Shown here: positions 1 to 5,198 of the stretch, piece after piece | How the letters are laid out: each line of letters opens with the position of its first letter | Numbering within the stretch: the first letter of the stretch is position 1 | From: Candidatus Aminicenantota bacterium | GTDB taxonomy: Bacteria; Acidobacteriota; Aminicenantia; UBA2199 | DNA: 7,499 nucleotides | Direction: 5' to 3' | Assembly (NCBI GenBank): GCA_020355945.1 | Contig: CP070627.1 | Location: 1,428,785-1,436,283, forward strand | Translations under genes and position numbers: made by a program | Notes under the pieces: model-generated | Told to the model about the DNA's origin: nothing | Seen by the model: only the letters and a program-made list of their open reading frames with translations | Databases searched by the model: none

Positions 1-1
1 G

Positions 2-193
2 AAAGAGTTCTACACGCAAGTGGTAAGAATGTGGCTCAAAATACTTAGAAGACGGGGCCAGAAAGGAAAGAAATTAACGTGGAAGAAGTACAAGAAGAAA
101 ATCGAAGGGGTAATCCCGAGGACACGACTGAAGCATCCTTATCCAAATGTGAGGTTTGACGCTCAACTCAAGGTAGGAGCCGTATCTGTGTAA
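2..193 (+). CDS. ltrA: Group II intron reverse transcriptase/maturase, C-terminal end (partial)
   Basis: The window opens inside this gene; 63 codons remain before TAA. The residues read as the DNA-binding/maturase tail of a group II intron-encoded protein: a basic W-L-K-I-L-R-R-R-G-Q-K segment, then L-T-W-K-K-Y, then a proline/arginine-rich I-P-R-T-R-L-K-H-P-Y-P end. In this family the full protein is a reverse transcriptase that also helps its own intron fold and splice, and copies it into new sites; the catalytic domain lies left of the window. The last five codons and the stop lie inside the intron's domain V RNA, so the frame runs into catalytic RNA instead of ending in domain IV. Identification rests on the tail plus the adjoining intron RNA structure, so it is secure for the family. 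The gene symbol is generic. Confidence 0.85.
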   Translation, partial: KEFYTQVVRMWLKILRRRGQKGKKLTWKKYKKKIEGVIPRTRLKHPYPNVRFDAQLKVGAVSV

Positions 194-250
194 TACCAGA
201 CGTACGGATCTGAGCGGGGGGTGCTGGGTAACCGGTATCCCTACCGCGAC
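177..250 (+). ncRNA. Group II intron 3' end: domains V and VI
   Basis: Positions 177-210 form a 34-nt domain V. The lower stem pairs 177-184 with 203-210 and contains the AGC triad at 178-180, with one G-A mismatch (179/208). A two-base bulge follows at 201-202, then an upper stem 185-188/197-200 with a loop holding GTAA. Domain VI follows. GCGG at 214-217 pairs with CCGC at 244-247, and a nine-pair stem 219-227/232-240 (with G-T wobbles) is closed by a GTAA tetraloop at 228-231. A243 is left unpaired next to T242 and is the likely branch point. It lies seven bases before the GAC that would end the intron at 250. This RNA catalyses splicing. The flanking exon was not recognised. Confidence 0.8.
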
Positions 251-323
251 ATTAGTACGCTGACACCCTGATTCCAGGTTTTATTTTTTATCTCTTAAAA
301 CGTCTGATAACATAAAATTTTTA

Positions 324-561
324 CAAATAAACTACCTGTCCCTCTTTTTCCATAAGTCCCATTCTTTCCTTGAATTAAAGAAAATTTTCCCTTTTATTTC
401 TTTTTTTTAAAGAAAGAAGAAGAATGGGAATGGTGCCTGGTGATTGACCGTCCCCTGCATAACGTATAAGAACATTGTTTTGCCTTTGCTCCCTGCGAAA
501 ATATTATCCCCGTTTATACCGCGATTGTCAAGTAGTGGTAGTGCAAATAAATTACCTGACC
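324..561 (+). repeat. Degenerate 18-bp direct repeat bracketing a ~200-bp interval
   Basis: The sequence caaataaactacctgtcc at 324-341 recurs as caaataaattacctgacc at 544-561, with 16 of 18 bases identical. The second copy leads into two abutting copies of acctgacc (554-561 and 562-569). The paired copies could mark the edges of a small decayed element or be scattered copies of a short repeat family. No transposase is present. Confidence 0.4.
357..429. repeat. Imperfect inverted repeat with nested hairpin
   Basis: TCCCATTCTT at 357-366 is the perfect reverse complement of AAGAATGGGA at 420-429. Inside it, TTTCTTT at 397-403 can pair with AAAGAAA at 409-415 around a T5 loop; AAAGAAA at 377-383 offers an alternative partner. 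The structure is symmetrical and AT-rich. It has no trailing T tract after the outer arm, so it does not look like a plain terminator. A MITE-like or REP-like remnant is possible. Confidence 0.45.
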
Positions 562-564
562 ACC

Positions 565-596
565 TGACCCCGATTTTTCATGACCCCGATTTTTCA
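565..596 (+). repeat. Perfect 16-bp tandem duplication
   Basis: tgaccccgatttttca occurs twice back to back at 565-580 and 581-596 without a mismatch. It directly follows the acctgacc pair at 554-569, so three levels of TGACC-containing repetition are stacked within about 45 bp. Function is unknown. It lies about 90 bp upstream of the proposed promoter of the 761 gene. Confidence 0.7.
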
Positions 597-601
597 TCAT
601 G

Positions 602-661
602 AGGGAAATTGAGCTTCCCTATCGTCTAAGTATTTCTACTCATTTCTTAGTGAGTATTTTT
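602..661 (+). terminator. Two small hairpins, the second followed by a T run; possible terminator
   Basis: AGGGAA (602-607) pairs with TTCCCT (615-620) over a 7-nt loop. Next, TACTCA (637-642) pairs with TGAGTA (651-656) over an 8-nt loop and is followed at once by five Ts at 657-661. The second hairpin is AT-rich and only six pairs long, so it would be a weak intrinsic terminator. It sits just upstream of the promoter of the 761 gene and could insulate it from read-through. Confidence 0.3.
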
Positions 662-681
662 ACCTTTTTTTCAGAAATATC

Positions 682-710
682 TTGAATTTTATATTTTTGT
701 GTGGTAAATA
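682..710 (+). promoter_or_regulatory. Candidate sigma70-type promoter for the 761-4946 cluster
   Basis: TTGAAT at 682-687 (-35-like) is separated by exactly 17 bases from TAAATA at 705-710 (-10-like), 51 bp before the start codon at 761. It is the best-spaced pair in this AT-rich spacer. In sequence of this composition such matches also arise by chance, so this is a suggestion only. A different promoter type cannot be excluded while the phylum is unknown. Confidence 0.4.
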
Positions 711-749
711 GTTAAAATAGCAAAGTTTTAAAATAACATTTTTTGTAAT

Positions 750-755
750 AGGAGG
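750..755 (+). promoter_or_regulatory. Strong Shine-Dalgarno site for the 761 gene
   Basis: A perfect AGGAGG lies five bases before the ATG at 761. It fixes that start and implies efficient translation. Confidence 0.85.
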
Positions 756-760
756 AAAAG

Positions 761-1561
761 ATGGAAGAAGACAAAAACTGGAAAAATGAAGAAATATTGC
801 AAATTAGGTTCATTGGGGAGAAACTTAAGAAAGAAGGTGACGCTGTTCCCATATATGAATTAGGTCAAATCTTAATATCTTTTCAGCAGATTATTTACAA
901 GACATTTATTTACAAAAACAAAGCTCATCTTGGTCATAATGAAAGAGAAAAACTTGCGTTGAAAATGACTTCCAGGCGAAAAGGTTCAGATGTTTATGGT
1001 TTTGCAGCTTTTTTAGAAGATCCGGTTGTTCATGCGTTTCTGGCACCTTTGATTGTAAAAGCAGTATCTGCTATAGGGGAATATGTCTATGGGAGGGTTA
1101 AGAAGTTATTAGAAAAAAGAAAATCACCAGATAAATCCATTGCTGCTATTTTTCCTCAACTACATAACATCTTAAAACGTATCGAGTCGATTGGAGGTGT
1201 TGGTAGTATTCAAATCTCAGTACCCAACGGGCCTTCGGTTATCCTGAATATAGGAACGAAAAATGATGTAATTGAAAGCGTAAAAGACAAGGTGTTTTAT
1301 GATACGGAACGTGAAATAAGAGGCATTGTAACCAGTTTTCATACCAGGAGGTATATGGTTATCGTTGACGCAGAGCAAATCGGGAATGTGAAAGTTCACC
1401 TGGGAGATAAACTTTTTCGTCAAATTCGTTATAAAGTTAAAAGGGATGCTGTGATCACTTTTAAAGGCAAACCTAAATATCAGTTTGGAAAAGAGAGTTA
1501 TTTAAAGTTTGAAGAATTTGATGCAGATTCGGTGGTAATCAAAGAAAGCGATTTTGTTTGA
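761..1561 (+). CDS. Unrecognised 266-residue protein, first gene of the ABC-ATPase cluster
   Basis: Start ATG is set by a perfect AGGAGG. I do not recognise a named family with confidence. The N-terminus (about residues 13-52) reads as a short strand, I-R-F-I-G-E, then V-P-I-Y-E-L and a helix I-L-I-S-F-Q-Q-I-I-Y. This pattern recalls a poorly known class of defence-island proteins (DUF7946-like, from memory and untested). Residues about 85-112 form a hydrophobic stretch around V-V-H-A-F-L-A-P-L-I-V-K-A-V, broken by charges and more like a buried or amphipathic helix than a clear membrane span, then a basic K-R-K patch. The last ~85 residues are rich in alternating strand-like residues and look like a beta-barrel or OB-like domain. 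No nuclease or NTPase motif is visible. It lies 109 bp before the split gene, on the same strand, and could be the third component or effector of that system; this is inferred from position only. Confidence 0.75.
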   Translation: MEEDKNWKNEEILQIRFIGEKLKKEGDAVPIYELGQILISFQQIIYKTFIYKNKAHLGHNEREKLALKMTSRRKGSDVYGFAAFLEDPVVHAFLAPLIVKAVSAIGEYVYGRVKKLLEKRKSPDKSIAAIFPQLHNILKRIESIGGVGSIQISVPNGPSVILNIGTKNDVIESVKDKVFYDTEREIRGIVTSFHTRRYMVIVDAEQIGNVKVHLGDKLFRQIRYKVKRDAVITFKGKPKYQFGKESYLKFEEFDADSVVIKESDFV

Positions 1562-1572
1562 GGTGATTTAAA

Positions 1573-1650
1573 GTGGACAAAACCTGGAAACTTGCCCCCC
1601 CAAAAGAGTGTTTTATCAAGAGGCAGGGGAGCATTTCGATTAAAGAGTGA
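1573..1650 (+). CDS. Possible 25-codon mini-ORF between the 761 and 1671 genes
   Basis: A GTG at 1573 opens a 25-residue frame ending with TGA at 1648-1650. It is preceded at seven bases by GAGGTG (1560-1565), a good Shine-Dalgarno match that overlaps the stop codon of the upstream gene. The predicted peptide has a W-K-L-A-P-P-K start and a basic, soluble character, with no membrane segment. It could be a real small protein, a translational bridge between the two genes, the stump of a lost component, or chance. Confidence is low. Confidence 0.2.
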   Translation: MDKTWKLAPPKECFIKRQGSISIKE

Positions 1651-1670
1651 TTAAATAAGTGTGAGGAATT

Positions 1671-2042
1671 ATGTCTAAAGATGAGCATGATGCAATTCCC
1701 TCCTGGTTCGGCTATGTTTATCAAGGAAAAGTAGCCTTATATTACGCGTTGACCGTTATCAATAAAAGATTAGATAATGGAGGTTCCTTTAAAGACTACT
1801 CTCTCGAAGTTGAATGGATGGAAGATTTTTCCATTAAAAAAAGGGACAAGTATCAATCCATTCACCAGGTGAAGGCTTATAAAAATTCCACTCCGGGTAG
1901 GTATAAATCAGCGATTGAAGGAATAATTCAAAAGCTAAAAAAATTTCCGAATGCGGAGGGCTATTTACACACCTGGAAAGACATTGGAAGGCTTTTATTG
2001 CTAAGCCGAAAAAAAGTAATCGACATGAATTTTTTATTGTGA
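1671..2042 (+). CDS. ABC-3C-type partner protein, N-terminal frame of a split gene (nuclease-like domain)
   Basis: ATG at 1671 has GAGG four bases upstream. The 123-residue frame opens with W12-F-G-Y-x-Y-Q-G-K20, then Y-S-L-E46-V-E48-W-M-E51-D52-F-S-I and I-H65-Q66-V-K68-A-Y. An acidic strand followed by a Q-x-K strand is the layout of PD-(D/E)xK nuclease folds such as Mrr and Cap4 (DUF4297). From memory the whole pattern also matches proteins paired with SMC-like ATPases in ABC three-component systems. The frame ends at TGA 2040-2042 after a hydrophobic, uncharacteristic tail. The frame one base back continues sensibly through 2039-2611, so these are probably two parts of one protein of 313 residues. 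The change most likely occurs at the A7 run at 2009-2015, by -1 frameshifting or because one A is missing. A separate short product is also possible. Family assignment is moderate; nuclease activity is inference. Confidence 0.65.
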   Translation: MSKDEHDAIPSWFGYVYQGKVALYYALTVINKRLDNGGSFKDYSLEVEWMEDFSIKKRDKYQSIHQVKAYKNSTPGRYKSAIEGIIQKLKKFPNAEGYLHTWKDIGRLLLLSRKKVIDMNFLL

Positions 2043-2047
2043 TCGAT
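2009..2047 (+). promoter_or_regulatory. Candidate -1 frameshift site (A_AAA_AAA) joining the two frames
   Basis: Seven As at 2009-2015 lie in the phase A_AAA_AAA relative to the 1671 frame (codons 2010-2012 and 2013-2015), the arrangement used by bacterial -1 slippery sites. Slipping back one base makes the next codon AGT at 2015. Translation then runs through S-N-R-H-E-F-F-I into the 2039 frame and on to 2611. A weak hairpin can form downstream (2019-2026 with 2039-2047, one bulged A), starting only three bases after the heptamer. A GGAAGG at 1986-1991 lies 17 bases upstream, farther than the usual stimulatory spacing. The alternative is that the true run is A8, through indel or sequencing error. 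GTG at 2039-2041 overlaps TGA at 2040-2042 and gives a third option, coupled re-initiation. Confidence 0.45.
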
Positions 2048-2611
2048 AAATTTGATACCAGTACCGATGATTTGAAGTCGTTAAGAGATGAAGGAATTCA
2101 AGACATTTATAATGCGGCAAAAAAACATTCTTTTCATGATGAAACTTTCGATAAAAACACAACCCTGTTCATCTGCTGTAACGAAGCATTCGGCAATCCT
2201 GATATCCTCTGGCAGCTTGAAGAGGACCCCTATATTTTCAAAAAAAATATTATCCTTTATTCCCTGAAAAAGGTGAATGAACTGGATCGTTTGGTTAAAG
2301 GTGATTTTTCATGCGACAACCTGAATAAACTTTTTAATAATCCTGATGAATTTGAAAAGATGAAGCAAAACGGTCAGAATTCCGGGTACGCATTGCTCGG
2401 CCGATTATTCGTGAAATTGCCGTTTCTCACATATGAAAATGCCAATCAAGAACCACTTGTCGATTTGTCCGAACAAATAAATGCAGAACTGAAGAAAAAA
2501 AAACTGGACGTTTTTTGTGATGCCGTTTTCAAAACCAATTGGGATTCGATCGATTCATACGATAAATTAACGGGAATTTTAAACGTTATCGATGGAGGGC
2601 ACGATGACTGA
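2039..2611 (+). CDS. ABC-3C-type partner protein, C-terminal frame of a split gene
   Basis: This 190-residue frame could begin at GTG 2039, which overlaps the previous stop as GTGA, but no Shine-Dalgarno site is visible for it. The same frame reads upstream without interruption to the A7 run, so it is better seen as the continuation of the 1671 protein. It starts F-F-I-V-I-D-K-F-D, a strand-like segment, and continues as a mainly helical, charged domain with T-L-F-I-C-C-N-E-A-F and S-G-Y-A-L-L-G-R-L-F. No catalytic motif is recognised; it presumably binds the ATPase or DNA. It ends eight bases inside the ATPase gene, which indicates translational coupling and a shared complex. If the gene is truly broken, this half would be untranslated unless GTG is used. 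Confidence 0.6.
   Translation: MIDKFDTSTDDLKSLRDEGIQDIYNAAKKHSFHDETFDKNTTLFICCNEAFGNPDILWQLEEDPYIFKKNIILYSLKKVNELDRLVKGDFSCDNLNKLFNNPDEFEKMKQNGQNSGYALLGRLFVKLPFLTYENANQEPLVDLSEQINAELKKKKLDVFCDAVFKTNWDSIDSYDKLTGILNVIDGGHDD
2594..2599 (+). promoter_or_regulatory. Shine-Dalgarno site that decides the ATPase start
   Basis: GGAGGG lies four bases before ATG 2604 and inside the 3' end of the preceding gene. The in-frame ATG at 2592 would lie immediately ahead of this site and has none of its own, so 2604 is preferred. Confidence 0.75.
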
Positions 2612-4946
2612 TTTCAAATTAGAAAGCCTCCGGATGAAGAATTTCAAGGTCTTTGATGACTTCTCTCTTTATTTTGAAAGTGACGATTTAGTCGTATTCG
2701 GAGGGCCCAACGGGTTTGGCAAAACCACGGTTTTTGATGCAATGGAGTTGGCCTTGACGGGAAAAATTGAAAGATTTCACGCCATTGAGTCTTATCCCGG
2801 GTGTAAAGATGTTTTGGTTGCAAAAGACCAATCCAAACCCGTTGCAATAGAACTTGTAGTGGCCCGGGATGATGAAACGTATACGATTGTAAGGAAACTT
2901 AAGGAAAAACATGTAGGAACTTCCGGGGATAAAAATGCCAACAGAGTAGAAAATTTTAGTAAGCTGTGGGATTTGTTTTTAAAGAAAGGTAATGGAAAAG
3001 AGAAACTGATAAACCAAAAAAAGCTGGAAGAATCCTTGGGGCAAAAGGAACTCAACAGGTACTATAACCTCTTTTATTACATTCAACAGGAGGATACCAG
3101 CCACTTCCTTAAAAAAAGCGAAAGAGAGAGGTTAGAAGAAATATCACGTCTTTTCGGCACAGCAAAAGAAGAAGATGAACAAAGAAAGCTTATAAGTGCG
3201 AGAAGAAAAATTGCTTCATTGAAAAGAAATATTGAACGCACAATAACCGAAATAGAAAGAAGCATTGAAGTGGAAGAATCCAAAATCCCCAAAAAAGAGG
3301 TCCCTTATGCCTCTCTTTTGACGTGGGCTGAAACCAAAAAGGAATGGGACAAAAAGGAGCTGTTTTTTAGCACACCTGGCACAAAGGACAAATATATCTA
3401 TGAACTTATGAAAATCCAATCCCTGGTGAAACACCGGGACCACTTCCTTGCACGAAAAGAATTCGAAGATAACAGCGCCAAAGTAGATACTATAAAAGCC
3501 CTGATTGTAGGTTCAAATTTTAAGGATAGATGTGAAGAAATTGAAGTTAGATATAAGAAAAAAAAGAAATTAGTGGAAGCGTTGGATATATTAAAGGGTG
3601 AGAACCTCTTGGCCAAAAGTAAAGAATTAGACATTAAATTATTATCAGGCATATTTCCCGCCTTTGATTTTAACTCTTTTTTTTATAAAGTTCGTAAACT
3701 GCAGGAGCAAAAAAAGAATCTCGACAGTACAGGGGAGATTTTAGGGGAACTTGTTGGATTAAGATCTGAATTTTTATCCAGATTCAAAGAAATTGACGCC
3801 GCTGTTATTGAAAAAAAAGATTGCCCTTTATGTGGGTGCGACTGGAAGAAACCGGAAGATCTTCTCCGGGAGATTGATGAAAAAACTTTTTTTTTTAACG
3901 ATTTGCTGACCGATAAACAAAACGCATTCCAGGAAGAGAAAAAACAGTTTAACCACCTGGTAAAATCTTTAAAAGAGCAAATAAGGACAAAATTGGAAAC
4001 TGCCGAATTCTCAATATCCGGGTCTTTCTATAATGCGTTTAAGAATTCGCAAAAATTGAAAGAAAGCTCAAATAAATTGATTAAATGGCTCGATGTTAAA
4101 AAAATTTCGTATGTGGATTTACTGGTAACAGAAATTGATGAAGATATCAATGACGGTTTTCTAAATAAAAAGGTTCGTGAATTAAAGGAGCGAATAAATT
4201 CTAAAGCCCCGGCATTACCCGACGACGAATACCAGGTAGAAAATGAAAAGTTTGAATTCATCCGTGTCTTTAACGATTTTTTTAATGGTGTTTCTGAAAA
4301 ATTAAAGGCAATTGACCAGGTTGATATAGATAGGAAAAAAGAGTTTATCGAGAGACAGTATTTTCATTCACTGGAAGAAAAAAAAATTGAATTGGAAACA
4401 AAACTTTCAATATTAAAAGAAGTGCACAAAAAACTGACAAAAGCCGTCAACATCTATCAAAAAAGAATAGGGCAGCATCGCAATAGGATAACCAAAAACA
4501 TTGAAATCCCCTTCTTTATCTACAGCGGAAAAATACTTCAGGCAATTCGTGAAATAAATACCACAGGTGTTTTTATCAAAGACCCTTTACAAAAAGAAGA
4601 AATAAAAAATATCAGATTTGTGACGGACTGGAAGACAGATCATGATGTAATTAACACAACCAGTTCCGGTCAGTTAGCCGGGATCGTTATGGCTTTAACC
4701 CTGGCAATGAACAGGATTTACAGCACAGGACTGTCTTCAATATTCATTGATGATCCGGTTCGTACAATGGATGATGTAAATATGATTTCCCTGGTTGAAT
4801 TATTACGAAATGATTTTACCGATAAACAATTGTTCCTTTCGACACATGAAGGTGATATAGAGAAATACATCATTTATAAATATTTAAAATACGGTCTGTC
4901 TGTAAGAAGAATAAATCTTATGACAGAGCGGTTCATTGAAAATTGA
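2604..4946 (+). CDS. Rad50/SMC-like ABC ATPase with central zinc-hook motif (ABC-3C-type)
   Basis: A 780-residue split ABC ATPase. The N-lobe has F-K-V-F-D-D-F and Walker A G34-P-N-G-F-G-K-T41. The Q-loop region is Y-I160-Q161-Q162-E-D, followed by F-L. Residues ~170-400 and ~415-650 are long charged coiled-coil arms, and between them sits C407-P-L-C410-G-C412-D-W, a CxxC like the Rad50 zinc hook. The C-lobe has the signature S687-S-G-Q690-L-A-G, Walker B I-F-I-D716-D717-P (Asp where most ABC enzymes have Glu), a D-loop R-T-M-D-D, and H748 as the switch histidine. Such proteins bind DNA ends or loops, dimerise through the hook and signal by ATP hydrolysis to partners. The D-D-P Walker B and the overlap with the split gene fit the ABC-3C class rather than SbcC, which pairs with an SbcD nuclease absent here. 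Family is secure; a defence role is inferred. Confidence 0.88.
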   Translation: MTDFKLESLRMKNFKVFDDFSLYFESDDLVVFGGPNGFGKTTVFDAMELALTGKIERFHAIESYPGCKDVLVAKDQSKPVAIELVVARDDETYTIVRKLKEKHVGTSGDKNANRVENFSKLWDLFLKKGNGKEKLINQKKLEESLGQKELNRYYNLFYYIQQEDTSHFLKKSERERLEEISRLFGTAKEEDEQRKLISARRKIASLKRNIERTITEIERSIEVEESKIPKKEVPYASLLTWAETKKEWDKKELFFSTPGTKDKYIYELMKIQSLVKHRDHFLARKEFEDNSAKVDTIKALIVGSNFKDRCEEIEVRYKKKKKLVEALDILKGENLLAKSKELDIKLLSGIFPAFDFNSFFYKVRKLQEQKKNLDSTGEILGELVGLRSEFLSRFKEIDAAVIEKKDCPLCGCDWKKPEDLLREIDEKTFFFNDLLTDKQNAFQEEKKQFNHLVKSLKEQIRTKLETAEFSISGSFYNAFKNSQKLKESSNKLIKWLDVKKISYVDLLVTEIDEDINDGFLNKKVRELKERINSKAPALPDDEYQVENEKFEFIRVFNDFFNGVSEKLKAIDQVDIDRKKEFIERQYFHSLEEKKIELETKLSILKEVHKKLTKAVNIYQKRIGQHRNRITKNIEIPFFIYSGKILQAIREINTTGVFIKDPLQKEEIKNIRFVTDWKTDHDVINTTSSGQLAGIVMALTLAMNRIYSTGLSSIFIDDPVRTMDDVNMISLVELLRNDFTDKQLFLSTHEGDIEKYIIYKYLKYGLSVRRINLMTERFIEN

Positions 4947-5176
4947 AAAGTAAATATTTACAAAATAAATATCAACCAAAAGTGACCAAATCACTGTGCC
5001 TAATTTGTGCCCAGAACTTACAGCAATATATGGGTTTTTATGGTAATATATGGTAATATACGGCACAACCAAAAATCCCGAAACGATTGCCTGATTTTGC
5101 TTTCCGCCTCCTGATGCGGGTTTCCGAAAGTGGCTGGAAGCGGGGAACCCTGTTCTCATCAAACAAGGGGCTCCGT
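4947..5176. other. Convergent spacer with short tandem and inverted repeats
   Basis: This 230-bp stretch separates the plus-strand ATPase from the minus-strand ATPase-nuclease. The left half is AT-rich and the right half visibly GC-richer, so it contains a composition boundary. It holds the 10-bp tandem repeat at 5041-5060, TGTGCC at 4995-5000 and 5006-5011 with an inverted copy at 5062-5067, and one arm of an inverted repeat that reaches into the next gene. No gene is supported and no T-tailed terminator is clear. Confidence 0.55.
5041..5060 (+). repeat. 10-bp perfect tandem repeat
   Basis: tggtaatata occurs twice head to tail; related caatatatgg lies just before it at 5024-5033 and taatatacgg ends the run at 5055-5063. 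Function is unknown. It could be a protein-binding iteration or simple slippage. Confidence 0.6.
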
Positions 5177-5198
5177 TTACTTCCCGGATTCCAGCCAC
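5129..5198. repeat. Inverted repeat spanning the 3' end of the ATPase-nuclease gene
   Basis: GTGGCTGGAA at 5130-5139 is the exact reverse complement of TTCCAGCCAC at 5189-5198. Similarity extends to about 19 bases per arm (5129-5147 and 5180-5198) with a few mismatches. The right arm encodes the last residues, W-L-E-S-G-K, of the 5177-6937 protein. The loop is about 30-50 nt and no T tract follows either arm, so a terminator role is possible but unproven. Confidence 0.5.

Larger units (their letters stand above)
251..564. other. Gene-free spacer after the intron, rich in repeat remnants
   Basis: I see no coding region here with a convincing start, Shine-Dalgarno site and length. A tiny CCTG/CAGG hairpin (267-270/275-278) followed by a T-rich run could be a weak terminator. 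An 18-base sequence at 324-341 recurs with two mismatches at 544-561. Between these two copies lies an imperfect inverted repeat (357-429). The makeup suggests remnants of small non-coding elements next to the intron insertion, not a functional gene. Confidence 0.5.

Noticed and set aside
2592..2603. Earlier ATG at 2592 as start of the ABC ATPase
   Set aside because: GGAGGG at 2594-2599 overlaps these codons and is placed four bases before ATG 2604, so the later start is favoured; the four extra residues add nothing to the family's N-terminus.
4950..4961. GTAAATATTTAC palindrome after the ABC ATPase stop
   Set aside because: A perfect 12-bp palindrome but too short and AT-rich for a stable hairpin and without a T tract; expected by chance in this composition.
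4884..5198. Minus-strand 104-codon open frame between the convergent genes
   Set aside because: It overlaps the 3' ends of both real genes, begins inside the ABC ATPase coding sequence, crosses low-complexity tandem repeats and has no recognisable motif or ribosome site.
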